Shown here in pieces: positions 55,753 to 64,000 of a DNA stretch of 64,000 bases; position 1 is the stretch's first letter, and every line of letters begins with the position of its first letter. Where the stretch lies: NCBI GenBank assembly GCA_022361195.1, contig JAKSBJ010000097.1:1-64000 (forward strand), read 5' to 3'. Under the pieces are notes generated by a model. That model saw only the letters and a list, made by a program, of their open reading frames with translations, was not told where the DNA came from and did not search any database. Made by a program: the position numbers and the translations under genes. Origin of the DNA: Flavobacteriales bacterium (lineage in GTDB: Bacteria > Bacteroidota > Bacteroidia > Flavobacteriales_D > Crocinitomicaceae).

Positions 55753-58265
55753 TTACTATTTTCTTCTAAAATAAATCCAGGACGAGAACGGTAAATTTCT
55801 TTTCCGGAACGATCAACTACCAGGTAGGTGTCACCTTTTGTTAACTTGAACAAGTTAAGGCCAACGACATCTACCTCATCATATAGATCATCAAAGATTC
55901 TACCTTTAGCGTCATAAATGGTCCAACCCTGCTTGGAGAATCCTCCTAAAGCTTCTTCTTGCGTCAAAACCAAAAAGTAAATGGATGATCCTATTTCAAC
56001 CTTTTTTATCTCAGAACATTTCATTGGAACCAAATCATGTTTACCATCCTCAATGATACCATAGAGCCGGCCATCTTTTGAAACCAAAGCACAATTGCTA
56101 CCTATCTCTTCATATACCACAAAACTCTCATCGTAGGTGGGAATATGAGAGTCCTCAAAAACCTTAACTTGCCAAAGTGGATTTTGAACGCTTAGTATCG
56201 GTGACTCTGACAAAAGATTAAAAAAACCTGGGCTTTCAATCTTTAGATTATAATAACTATTGAGGTATTCGTAATACTCCTTAAATCCCATTACTTCTTG
56301 TCCTTCTCCAAAACCAACCTTTCCCCTTAAAAGTGCTTTTGAACTAGCGCCAATTCGTGGTAAAATGAAATTGGCAGAATCCGACCAATAACTATTTCGA
56401 GAATAAAATTCATATGTATTATTGGGATACGTAATTACGGGATCATAATCATCAGAATGCCATCCATAACGAGACCATGTTGATTGATAACTAAACAAAG
56501 TATCTCCCACATGAGCAGAAGAAGGATAAAAACTCTGTAAATGTTCTTTTCCAACAATCAACGCACGATCCAATAGATAATAGTCATCTGCTTCAAATTT
56601 CCCCGCTAAAATCCCTCTATTTGAAATGACGTTATTAAAAACAGGATCAACACCAAAACCTTTACCTTGTTTGCTGATTGAACCTATTTTGCCCGTAAGC
56701 TGCCATTCAATTTCAGCAAAATCATTGTCCGATAAAACCAAAGCAAGTTCTCTCCTGGAATTCTTAATCCGAACACTCTTTGGACGAGGGTAAACAGTTG
56801 TATCTACTACCACCTCATCCTTTATTCCACAAACCACTATTTTGTTCGCTATGTAGTATTTTAACTCATTTTGGGTTCTGCTAATCTTGTCACAATTTAA
56901 AGGCGTCAACAGTCCTTTTTCTCCTACCATACAACGTCCATTATTCCCCACAAACTCTAAGCCACCATGATTGGAAACTACCTTTTTATATTTAGGCTTT
57001 AGTACTTCTTTTCCTTCAAAGGTGTAAAAACCATACAGGTTATTTCGTTTGGTAATTATCCCACTTTGTTCAACAGATACCTCATCAAACTGCAAGGGTA
57101 CAATTATGACTCCTTCGTCCGTTACAATGCCTTTCTTTTTTTCTTGATAAAGCCTAAAATACTTTTCATCATGTTTACGATTTCCTGATTTCTCAACATA
57201 AGTGTACGAGGTATCCAAAACAGGTGTACCGTCGTATGTAAATAAACCATAACGGTCATCCAACATTGCAATCAAAACCTTCTTATTTCCTCCTTTTAAA
57301 AATTGGAATTTCGGTTGTATGATTACTTTATCGAACTCATTAATCAATCCAATTTTACCCTCTCTTTTAAACGCATACAGATAGTTATTTTCCCAGTTCA
57401 TATTTCGATCCTGATCTCGATAAGCTCTACCTATCGGGAAAATATCTATCCCGGAATACGCTATTTTCCGTTCTGAATCATGCAAATCAAACAAATCGGC
57501 CTTGCCATTTTTGTAAACTTTATAATGATGAGAATATTCATAGTAAATTAAGGTAGAATCAGTATCGGGAATGGGAGTACCGTTGGTTCCGATATATACT
57601 CGGTGTCCCGTTTCATTGGTCATTTCCATAACCTCACTGTTATATTGCGAAATCGAATTCCATTGAGGCTCGAAAACGGTTCCGTCATTCGCCACAAAAC
57701 CAAACTTTTCATCCTTCAGTAAATACACTGTTCCATCCATCGCAAATACATCATCATACTTAGATTCTGATAAAGGTTCTAAGGTCTCCCCATTCAACAC
57801 AAAACACCCTTCATTGGTTTTGATGATCAAAAAATTGATTCCACCAAAAGCTCTCCAAAAAACCTCTTGTCCATCGGCAACAGATTCCCAACTTTTAAAC
57901 CCATTGATCTCTTTAACCAATTTCAGTTCCTGATCATAAATAGCCAGGTAACCATACCGACTGCATAGCATAAAATCAAGATAAGATTCCACCCTTGAAA
58001 AAGAAGGTTCAATCAAAAAATTCAAATGATCATCTGTAATACCCCAACGGCCATTTTTCTTTGCCAAATGATAGTCTTTTTTGAAATTGACCTGAACCTC
58101 ATCCAGTTTTTTCCAATCCGTTAGCTGCGTTCCACTCGCCTCTATTAAAGCAATGTAATTTGCTGAATCTACCGGAATGCGCAATTTAAACTGACCGTAA
58201 GCAATTACTCCCCACAAGAATGCTATGATTAATAGTCCTTTTTTCATCAGAAGCGTGGTCTGCAA
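55749..58265 (-). CDS. exported WG-repeat protein, cassette 2
   Basis: The protein has 838 residues with a signal peptide ([19 protein letters not shown], from the Met at position 7). WG-type repeats run through most of it: [73 protein letters not shown] and [12 protein letters not shown]. It lies downstream of, and overlaps by 19 bases, the ZU5-like lipoprotein gene, the same order as at 6605-11270. No catalytic motif is recognised. A shorter start at 58247 would abolish the overlap and give the cleaner signal peptide. Confidence 0.85.
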   Translation of the reverse strand: MQTTLLMKKGLLIIAFLWGVIAYGQFKLRIPVDSANYIALIEASGTQLTDWKKLDEVQVNFKKDYHLAKKNGRWGITDDHLNFLIEPSFSRVESYLDFMLCSRYGYLAIYDQELKLVKEINGFKSWESVADGQEVFWRAFGGINFLIIKTNEGCFVLNGETLEPLSESKYDDVFAMDGTVYLLKDEKFGFVANDGTVFEPQWNSISQYNSEVMEMTNETGHRVYIGTNGTPIPDTDSTLIYYEYSHHYKVYKNGKADLFDLHDSERKIAYSGIDIFPIGRAYRDQDRNMNWENNYLYAFKREGKIGLINEFDKVIIQPKFQFLKGGNKKVLIAMLDDRYGLFTYDGTPVLDTSYTYVEKSGNRKHDEKYFRLYQEKKKGIVTDEGVIIVPLQFDEVSVEQSGIITKRNNLYGFYTFEGKEVLKPKYKKVVSNHGGLEFVGNNGRCMVGEKGLLTPLNCDKISRTQNELKYYIANKIVVCGIKDEVVVDTTVYPRPKSVRIKNSRRELALVLSDNDFAEIEWQLTGKIGSISKQGKGFGVDPVFNNVISNRGILAGKFEADDYYLLDRALIVGKEHLQSFYPSSAHVGDTLFSYQSTWSRYGWHSDDYDPVITYPNNTYEFYSRNSYWSDSANFILPRIGASSKALLRGKVGFGEGQEVMGFKEYYEYLNSYYNLKIESPGFFNLLSESPILSVQNPLWQVKVFEDSHIPTYDESFVVYEEIGSNCALVSKDGRLYGIIEDGKHDLVPMKCSEIKKVEIGSSIYFLVLTQEEALGGFSKQGWTIYDAKGRIFDDLYDEVDVVGLNLFKLTKGDTYLVVDRSGKEIYRSRPGFILEENSN

Positions 58266-59659
58266 TTTTGTAGATCAGCTTTTGATTTCACTGGATGGGG
58301 TTTAATTTCCAGCTCTAATTCAAGTTTATCGGACTCATCACCTTTTAGTTTTTCAACAGCTTTGGCAAACGCTTTTTCACTTACCACTCCTACTTTATTT
58401 CCTGGTAAAACAGCTATGATGGAATTAGTTCCATTAGGATCGTATTTAAAGTCCGCAACCGTAGGATTATAAAACTTAATTGACGCCTGACGATTGAGGG
58501 TAATCAAAAAGAAGTTCTTGATCTTTTCTTTGCAAATAAGAACTAAGCTCGCCGCTCCAAAGGTGATAAAATTCATGATTCGATCACAATTATAAATTCC
58601 CATTCCTTTCAACACAAATGAACGAACTAAATCGGCTTCTTTCTCGGCCGTTTCTCTTTGCCGTTTCAACTTCTTTTGAAGTTTATTGTATTCTTTAATC
58701 TTCTTTTTATAGTTCTTTTTGGCTTTTTTATACGCCTTGCCACCCCAAACAGGCCTGGCCAGGAAGGTATTTTCTTCCCACTCACCATTATTCTTCTTAA
58801 ATAGCTTCAAGTTAAAATAATTGCAACTGTCTGCTTCTTCAATTTCCAGGCGATCATAAGACTGCGAAATTCGATTAAACCTATTCTCCTCTACTTTTCC
58901 TCCAGCGATAATCCACATAGCCGAACGAAAAATTTCCAGATTTGGGTAATCATTAAAATTGTAATCTATATCCACTACATTGTCTGTACTTTTCAGCTCT
59001 TGTGGTTCAACGTGGCAAACCATTTCCAACTCTTCTAAACGACTTTCTGCTTCCTGAATTTTTTCAAACTTTCGTATATTCTTGACAGCTGGTTTTTCTT
59101 CTATAAACTCCCAATTTGCAGTAGCCTCGTTCATAGCATAAGACTTAAAATCCCCTTCTTTATAAGAAGCAAAGTCTACCTTAATTTTTTTCCCATCGGC
59201 CAATTTTAGTTCTTCGCCGTTTGATTTTGCTCGAATTTCAAACATCCCAGCCGACTCAAAATCACCTGACGTATCTGCTTCTTCATAGCTCATTTTTATA
59301 CCACTGATCATGATATCCTCCAAATCGTGCATTTCCCGATACTGAATAGTAATATCACCTTCTACCTTTTTTCCATTTGCTAATCGAAAAGCATCTTTAG
59401 GAATTTCAATACGACTTCCCGTTGAAATTTCGTAAACATTGGTTTGACCGTTGTCATAGGTAAATGTTTGGAAAGGAATATCAACCCCCTCAAAGGGTCT
59501 ATCAATCATTGACTCTTGTTTATCAAAAGTAGGAATTTCTTCTTCGCTAACGGTTTGATCAGTAACTATTGCCGTTTCGTTTTGATTAGAAGTTTCATCT
59601 GAACAAGCAACAAATAAGAATATACTACACAGAAATAAGTAAGTAATGGGTGTTTTCAT
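58247..59659 (-). CDS. lipoprotein with ZU5-like domain, first gene of WG cassette 2
   Basis: The protein has 470 residues with lipobox FVAC (Cys19). The ZU5-like domain (about 72-190) reads IEIPKDAFRLANGKKV, EDIMISGIKM, FESAGMFEIRA and ends in ANWEFIEE. A middle region with a long Lys-rich helix (KKAKKNYKKKIKEYNKLQKKL) leads to a C-terminal domain with VRSFVLKGMGIYNCD and IIAVLPGNKVGVV. All three parts align in order with the lipoprotein at 6605-7897 and with the later part of the LRR protein at 2561-5164. The gene is followed by its WG partner. The function is unknown. Confidence 0.85.
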   Translation of the reverse strand: MKTPITYLFLCSIFLFVACSDETSNQNETAIVTDQTVSEEEIPTFDKQESMIDRPFEGVDIPFQTFTYDNGQTNVYEISTGSRIEIPKDAFRLANGKKVEGDITIQYREMHDLEDIMISGIKMSYEEADTSGDFESAGMFEIRAKSNGEELKLADGKKIKVDFASYKEGDFKSYAMNEATANWEFIEEKPAVKNIRKFEKIQEAESRLEELEMVCHVEPQELKSTDNVVDIDYNFNDYPNLEIFRSAMWIIAGGKVEENRFNRISQSYDRLEIEEADSCNYFNLKLFKKNNGEWEENTFLARPVWGGKAYKKAKKNYKKKIKEYNKLQKKLKRQRETAEKEADLVRSFVLKGMGIYNCDRIMNFITFGAASLVLICKEKIKNFFLITLNRQASIKFYNPTVADFKYDPNGTNSIIAVLPGNKVGVVSEKAFAKAVEKLKGDESDKLELELEIKPHPVKSKADLQNCRPRF

Positions 59660-59792
59660 AATGACTGAATTAGACTGTAGCTGATTAATGAAGGTACAAA
59701 AACCATGCTATTTTCATAATTCAAAAAATGGCATTTGTAACAAATTGTCAAATAAGTTCACATTCTTCATGATAGACTTAATCATTTCACTA

Positions 59793-60557
59793 TCAATAAT
59801 AATCTTCTACCCAGGCCTGAGGTCTTTTTTCAATTTCATCCATTGTCATTTGACCATTTTCATCAAAGGTCATTTGATAGTAAGTTGAATCAGTCACAGT
59901 GACCATTTTCTCAGAATACGAGTGGTCAATTCCTTTTTCGTCGTATTCATCCTCTTCAATGTCCGTGCTATAAATCGAAATCGTTTCATACAATTGCTCT
60001 ATTTCATTGTCAGATTTGAAGATCGATGTATGATTGGTCATGAATTCTCCCCCTGCTTTAGGACTAAAAGTGGAAACATTCAAATAACTGTAATCAATAA
60101 TGCTTCCGTCATGGCGAAAAGTGGCTAAAAAGTCTCCTTTACCATAGGTCATATTCGGATGAAAATTGGCGTAAAAAATCAGAATAGTGTAATTCTCTCG
60201 TTCAACTTTCCCACAAGATTTCATGTATTCGCCCTCAGGATATTCAGTTGCATCATCTTCTAACAACATGAACAAAACATCCGCTACCTGGTCATACAAA
60301 TACTTTTTTGCCATCCGAAAAGGAATATCCTCATACTGTTTAATCTCTGCCCCAATTTCATAATTTGGAAATAAAGCCAAAAACCCCTCCCATTCCGGAT
60401 TTGCATCAGAAAGTTCAACCTCAGGAAGTAATTCTTCAGTTTCTTGAATCACTTCTTTCTCCTCTTTTTTCTTATCCTCCTCAACCTTATCCCTTTGACT
60501 TTCACAAGCCATTAACAAGAAAGAAAATGAAGCTAAAACGATTAATTTTAATGTCAT
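59793..60557 (-). CDS. lipoprotein of unknown function
   Basis: The protein has 254 residues with lipobox LMAC (Cys18), then a Lys/Glu-rich linker (about residues 20-45) typical of outer-membrane lipoproteins. The rest has no family I recognise; it is acidic and includes a Tyr/Phe-rich strand pattern (VERENYTILIFYANFHPNMTYGKGDFLATFRHDG). A gap of 133 bases separates it from the cassette-2 lipoprotein on the same strand, so it may be a separate unit. Confidence 0.75.
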   Translation of the reverse strand: MTLKLIVLASFSFLLMACESQRDKVEEDKKKEEKEVIQETEELLPEVELSDANPEWEGFLALFPNYEIGAEIKQYEDIPFRMAKKYLYDQVADVLFMLLEDDATEYPEGEYMKSCGKVERENYTILIFYANFHPNMTYGKGDFLATFRHDGSIIDYSYLNVSTFSPKAGGEFMTNHTSIFKSDNEIEQLYETISIYSTDIEEDEYDEKGIDHSYSEKMVTVTDSTYYQMTFDENGQMTMDEIEKRPQAWVEDYY

Positions 60558-60659
60558 ACATCAAAAGTAAAAAGATTAAAAAAACATTTTAAGTACAAAC
60601 ACCTATTGGCGATTTTGTTATTTTGTTAAAAACTCCTCATTCCCAACCAATTATTTATT

Positions 60660-60689
60660 TTTTGATTTTACATTTATTTTCTAAATTTG
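60660..60689 (+). promoter_or_regulatory. promoter of the cysteine-dioxygenase-like gene
   Basis: TTTG (60660-60663), 18 bases, TAAATTTG (60682-60689) matches the Bacteroidota promoter pattern. It predicts a start near 60696, which favours the ATG at 60712 over the TTG at 60691. Confidence 0.55.
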
Positions 60690-60711
60690 GTTGCATATAC
60701 TCAAAAGAACC

Positions 60712-61677
60712 ATGTATCAGGAAAAAATCGCAACACTTTCACTTCCAAAATCCCTTGAGTTTTTGGTAGTAAAACTTTCCGAAAAAGACACCTTTACATC
60801 CAAAGAAGCAGCTGAACTACTATTAAGATCATACGTTCAGGCAGATGATTTAATTGACTATGTAGCCTTTGACCATGAAATTGATGAGAGCTATGGTAAA
60901 AAGGTCATTTACGAGGGAAGTAACTTTGAAATTTTAGCAAAGTCATGGGCTCCGGGAGACTTCTCGGCCATTCATGACCATGGAATTTCGGAGTGGGGAG
61001 CCATAAAAGTTTTTGGATGTTTAGAGCATTCTACCTTTGTGCAAGACCAAAAGTACTTAACAACGGAAAGTGTTATCCAATTCAATTCGGGAGTTATCTC
61101 TACTTTGGATGAATCATTGATTCACCAAATGGGAAATCCTACTTCGCACAATATCTTGTCTCTTCATATTTACGGAATCAACCAATATGCACCAAAAATA
61201 ACGCAAGATTCCAGAATTTATGACATTACTTCGGGAATGGTTTTTAAGACAAATGGAGGAGCTTTTTACGAAGCCGATTTTCATCAGTTAAAAATTACCG
61301 ACGAAGTGGTTTTAGGTGACTACCCTTGCTGGTTGAGCAATTTAGTTCATCAGATTAGCCGAACTAAGAAAATGGCCCAATTCAGTCGTTTAAAGGACCT
61401 CTTATACTCACTTCGTTCCAAAGAACATCGCGATCGTTTAAATGACTTTTTGGAGGGTAAACTGGACGGAGAAGGACGTTTTATTTCTAAAAATCAGGAA
61501 AAGATCTTTGCCAAAGCTATTTCTTCTTTAGGACGATTGTTGGGAGATTACCCTCACTATCATCGTAAATTAGATGTTCGCGTACAAGTGGATAAATTCA
61601 AATCAGTGTTTATTGTTCATTTAGCTGATAAACAATTGTTATTGGATTATTCACACGACAAATTGGTCATTTCCTAA
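60712..61677 (+). CDS. cysteine dioxygenase-like cupin protein
   Basis: The protein has 321 residues from ATG 60712. The N-terminal half has the cupin signature of cysteine dioxygenase: SWAPGDFSAIHDHGISEWGAIKVFGC with iron ligands His88 and His90, and a third likely ligand in HNILSLHIYG, matching the SLHxY motif of CDO. CDO oxidises cysteine to cysteine sulfinate. The extra C-terminal part of about 120 residues (RLKDLLYSLRSKEHRDRLNDFLEG onward) is not part of CDO, which is about 200 residues, and I do not recognise it. Thiol dioxygenase activity is likely; the substrate is not certain. Confidence 0.75.
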   Translation: MYQEKIATLSLPKSLEFLVVKLSEKDTFTSKEAAELLLRSYVQADDLIDYVAFDHEIDESYGKKVIYEGSNFEILAKSWAPGDFSAIHDHGISEWGAIKVFGCLEHSTFVQDQKYLTTESVIQFNSGVISTLDESLIHQMGNPTSHNILSLHIYGINQYAPKITQDSRIYDITSGMVFKTNGGAFYEADFHQLKITDEVVLGDYPCWLSNLVHQISRTKKMAQFSRLKDLLYSLRSKEHRDRLNDFLEGKLDGEGRFISKNQEKIFAKAISSLGRLLGDYPHYHRKLDVRVQVDKFKSVFIVHLADKQLLLDYSHDKLVIS

Positions 61678-61691
61678 GCCTTTTTCACTTT

Positions 61692-61928
61692 TTAGTTTTC
61701 TCCAATTCCGGAGTTTAAAAGAATATACACTCCAAATTTATTGTGAGGATGGTCAAGCTTTGTCCAAAAATTCCTTGTTAGATTAAGTTTGTAATCTACA
61801 CCATAAAAAAACATAAGAAAGTTGATTTGGACTTTCTACGCAGCCAGTAATTTCTGGATCAAATGGATTTGGACATGCACTCCAATTTCCTGCTTCTTCC
61901 TTCTCAATACCATTTCCAAATCTTTACA
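61692..61928 (-). pseudogene. frameshifted gene remnant
   Basis: On the minus strand a protein-like reading frame (FGNGIEKEEAGNW, CPNPFDPEITGC, VESPNQLSYVF) runs from about 61928. It is interrupted at a run of seven T (minus strand, about 61808) and carries on in the next frame as YGVDYKLNLTRNFW...KFGVYILLNSGIGEN to a stop at 61692. No start codon supports the upstream piece, and a third frame (MPFKVTIIIPESK) lies further up over the start of the repeat lipoprotein. The downstream piece alone is a 40-residue ORF from 61814. It looks like a decayed gene or a sequencing error in the homopolymer. The product is unknown. The remainder of the 290-base gap shows nothing else. Confidence 0.35.
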
Positions 61929-61967
61929 CTTTTTGATTCTGGTATAATAATTGTAACTTTAAAAGGC

Positions 61968-62576
61968 ATGAGACCCCCGAACTTCATTCTAATTCTGGCT
62001 TTTTTCTTTACAGCTTGTGTGAAAGAAAACCCAACTCCTAATAATCCCTCTGGTGGTAATCCTACAGGAGGTTTTCCAACAGCAACCGCTTCTTTTTATA
62101 CCTCTTTTTCAGAAGATTGGGATAACTGGCGTGTGGACATGGATGGTTTATTAGTGTATTTGACCACTTCTTTCAGTGAAGATTGGGACAATTGGGATTT
62201 TAGTGTAGATGGAATTAATGGGGATATTGAAACCAATTTTTCGGAGGACTGGGATAACTGGGATTTAAGCAGTAATGACTATAGTATTAGTATGAGAACT
62301 GCCTTTAGTGAAGATTGGGATAATTGGGACATTGATGATGATAATAGTTCCTGGCATGCTGATGTCCGTACTTCCTTTAGTGAAGACTGGGACAATTGGG
62401 ATGTTTACATAGATGGTGATCATGCTCTGGACATTCAAACCAATTTTTCAGAAGACTGGGACAGTTGGAGAGTTTATGGAGATTTTCCGGCTGATTACCC
62501 TTTGGAATATCGATTATCCATCATTTTTATTCCCGTATTTATATCGGCCATTCACCAGCAGGGAATTATAGAGTAA
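61968..62576 (+). CDS. small lipoprotein with six FSEDWDNW repeats
   Basis: The protein has 202 residues from ATG 61968; the frame is open back to 61863, but this start puts a lipoprotein signal in place (lipobox FTAC, Cys17). A Pro/Gly/Asn-rich linker is followed by six tandem units of 22-24 residues. Each starts with (T)(S/N/A)FSEDWDNW and then a short polar strand with D-rich turns, at Phe47, 69, 91, 113, 137 and 160. The last unit reads FSEDWDSW. A 30-residue hydrophobic tail ends the protein. I know of no named family; the pattern suggests a beta-hairpin or solenoid, perhaps binding calcium or sugars through its Asp and Trp. That is inference. Confidence 0.8.
   Translation: MRPPNFILILAFFFTACVKENPTPNNPSGGNPTGGFPTATASFYTSFSEDWDNWRVDMDGLLVYLTTSFSEDWDNWDFSVDGINGDIETNFSEDWDNWDLSSNDYSISMRTAFSEDWDNWDIDDDNSSWHADVRTSFSEDWDNWDVYIDGDHALDIQTNFSEDWDSWRVYGDFPADYPLEYRLSIIFIPVFISAIHQQGIIE
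62100..62486 (+). repeat. six in-frame tandem repeats of about 66-72 bases
   Basis: The repeat units encode FSEDWDNW-type blocks. Codon choice differs between units (gaagat/gaggac, gataac/gacaat), so the protein sequence is kept while the DNA has drifted. This indicates selection on the protein and no recent slippage. Confidence 0.85.
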
Positions 62577-63029
62577 TTACTTAAGTTCTGGATCACAAAG
62601 TGGAACTTCATCCAGGACTTTGTCTAACTGAAAGACATCCTTTCCCGTAACAAACAATCGAAACACGACATCACCTTGTTTAGAATAAGAAGGGATATCA
62701 TTTTGGATGGTTTTGATCAATCTCTTTTCTAATTTTTGCCTTACCTCATTCACAACTTCTTTGGACCGGGTCATGACCGCCAAATGCCAATGTTCTATGC
62801 TCATCACATGACGATAATAATAATCTATCGCTTTTTGTTGATCATCTGAACGAAAGAGAACATGACCAACTTGGCCTCGTTCGGTATAGTACACCAGCCA
62901 TTCACCATTCTGAAAGCCCAAACACTCCACATCATCATTATGAGGCCCCCCAATGCCATCAATGTAAAAACGATTACATCCCTCAGCAATGAGTCGATTA
63001 TACAATTCCTTTAGTCCCTGATTGGTCAC
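62577..63029 (-). CDS. small cytoplasmic protein of unknown function
   Basis: The protein has 150 residues with no signal peptide. It has alternating strands and helices. The segment GEWLVYYTERGQVGHVLFRSDDQQKAIDYYY recalls a motif (VYYxERG... with a following acidic helix) seen in some small immunity-like proteins, but I cannot place it in a family. It lies 2 bases downstream of the next gene, in an operon. Its stop lies right against the repeat lipoprotein stop (convergent). Confidence 0.7.
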   Translation of the reverse strand: MTNQGLKELYNRLIAEGCNRFYIDGIGGPHNDDVECLGFQNGEWLVYYTERGQVGHVLFRSDDQQKAIDYYYRHVMSIEHWHLAVMTRSKEVVNEVRQKLEKRLIKTIQNDIPSYSKQGDVVFRLFVTGKDVFQLDKVLDEVPLCDPELK

Positions 63030-63031
63030 TT

Positions 63032-64000
63032 TTATAAACTCACTTTTGATCCGTATTCACTTCCACCCCACTCTACAACAGTAAAACCTTTACGCTCTGT
63101 TCGCAAATCATATAAGTTTTGCTGAGGAATATCAATTGGATGATCCAAAGGCTTATACACCATCATTACACGAATTAAACTCTCCGGTTTAGGAGTAATG
63201 TTTAACTGGGCAGCAGCAGTATACTCGTTCGTTGAAAAATGAATGAGATTATATGCATTGTTCTCCATTTGCGGGAGCCAATAAACAATAAACTCATTTG
63301 CTTCTCGTCTGTTAAGTCCTAAAATATTGAGAGACTCTTCTAAAAAAGAAGCGGTTTGCTCACCTGGAATCACAAAACCTTCATCCAGAGTAAAGTGATT
63401 TCGCTGTTCACCCTCCCAATAAAGTGCATAATACTCTTTTCCATTTTCATCGTAAAGCGTACCATCCGGTTTTGCTGTTACCTTCCAACCTTCTTCATAT
63501 TTTGGATAAGTAGAAGTTAGGCGTCCATCCAAATTCAAACGTACTTCTACCTCCATTTCTTCCTCAGGATACAGATAAATAATTGGTTTTGCCATTCCAT
63601 CTCCATACTCTGCCTGATAAATGGTCTCCACTAATTCCCCCATCTCAAAACGCTCATGTAAATCCAGCTCTCCCCAATCGTTATAAATCATAATTTCTCC
63701 ATCCAAATAACCATCTGTAAAATTCAAGGAATAATACATATCCAATTCCAATCCTTTTGGTGCAAAATAAGCCAGTAAAGTTCCATTCATAAGCTCATTA
63801 TTTACCATGAATGGATTATTAAAAGAAGCTTTCTCAATAATCGTCCAAAGTCTATTATCATCACTCTTCTCCGTCCAAACACTCTCCATGAGCGTGATGA
63901 TCTTTTTTCCTTCCTCAGCTTCCTGAACACCAAATTCGGGATCATTGATTGTTAAATATGATTCGGCCTGATTAAACTCCCAATTGACAGAGGCAATTTC
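63032..64000 (-). CDS. conserved protein of unknown function, 5' partial
   Basis: The frame stays open through the right edge of the window (37 codons upstream of the first internal ATG at 63889), so the gene begins outside. About 322 C-terminal residues are visible. The first part has MORN/YwqK-like strands (LNFTDGYLDGEIMIYNDWGELDLHERF). The rest, from KPIIYLYPEEEMEVEVRL to RKGFTVVEWGGSEYG, is a conserved bacterial block (GWKVTAKPDGTLYDENGKEYYALYWEG, NEFIVYWLPQME) that I have seen only as hypothetical. It is cotranscribed with the 150-residue gene downstream. Confidence 0.75.
   Translation of the reverse strand, partial: EIASVNWEFNQAESYLTINDPEFGVQEAEEGKKIITLMESVWTEKSDDNRLWTIIEKASFNNPFMVNNELMNGTLLAYFAPKGLELDMYYSLNFTDGYLDGEIMIYNDWGELDLHERFEMGELVETIYQAEYGDGMAKPIIYLYPEEEMEVEVRLNLDGRLTSTYPKYEEGWKVTAKPDGTLYDENGKEYYALYWEGEQRNHFTLDEGFVIPGEQTASFLEESLNILGLNRREANEFIVYWLPQMENNAYNLIHFSTNEYTAAAQLNITPKPESLIRVMMVYKPLDHPIDIPQQNLYDLRTERKGFTVVEWGGSEYGSKVSL

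Noticed and set aside
61932..61961. TTTG-N18-TAACTTTA as promoter of the repeat lipoprotein
   Set aside because: Transcription would begin almost at the ATG, leaving no leader; kept out of the feature list.
62100..62486. Possible CRISPR-like regular repeats
   Set aside because: The repeats are in frame, differ at third codon positions and have no unique spacers; they are protein repeats.

Overview
The window looks like a Bacteroidota chromosome, most likely a marine member of the Flavobacteriales. The evidence is the AT-rich sequence, promoter boxes of the TAnnTTTG type, the layout of the division/cell-wall (dcw) cluster, a TonB-dependent receptor with DUF4249 lipoproteins, LytTR two-component genes, a split methionine synthase and many short-signal-peptide lipoproteins. 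No tRNA, rRNA, CRISPR array, phage or intact insertion sequence was seen. The placement below phylum is inference.

Layout. 1-1789: the end of a surface-polysaccharide locus (UDP-sugar dehydrogenase fragment, dTDP-glucose 4,6-dehydratase). 1777-11270: exported proteins of unknown role, namely an LRR protein with a ZU5-like domain and its partner, a DUF2891 protein, and a lipoprotein followed by a 1123-residue WG-repeat protein. 11334-14450: a CpsB/YwqE-type phosphatase, a GNAT protein, an unknown exported protein, a hemerythrin-like protein and YqeY. 14638-30316: a 13-gene dcw cluster on the minus strand, mraZ-rsmH-ftsL-ftsI-murE-mraY-murD-ftsW-murG-murC-ftsQ-ftsA-ftsZ, closed by a strong terminator. 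30646-36588: a TonB receptor operon with two DUF4249 lipoproteins, divergent from a LytS/LytTR pair. 36591-44654: rbfA, a LolC/E-like permease, an S9 peptidase, an MsbA-like exporter, and a DUF1800/DUF1501 pair. 44697-50428: an AraC regulator divergent from a four-gene trans-4-hydroxy-L-proline catabolic operon. 50490-55752: a SAM-I riboswitch leading into a methionine synthase split in two, with a DnaJ/TerB protein and a cysteine-less QueF-like protein between the halves. 55749-64000: a second WG-repeat/lipoprotein cassette, a further lipoprotein, a cysteine-dioxygenase-like cupin, a small lipoprotein made of six FSEDWDNW repeats, a decayed gene fragment, and two unknown genes, the last running off the window.

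The most unusual material is a three-member paralogous family of exported proteins (2561-5164, 6605-7897, 58247-59659). Its members share a ZU5-like beta domain and a C-terminal domain with RSF...NCD and LPxNKV motifs. Each is paired tightly with a second exported gene. In two cases, about 48 kb apart and on opposite strands, that partner is a large WG-repeat protein. In the third, LRRs are fused to the paralog itself. This looks like a duplicated two-component surface or periplasmic module of unknown function. Other points of interest are the FSEDWDNW repeat lipoprotein, the QueF-like protein lacking the nucleophile, a palindromic element placed inside a riboswitch stem, and repeat structures between the TonB receptor operon and the LytTR system.
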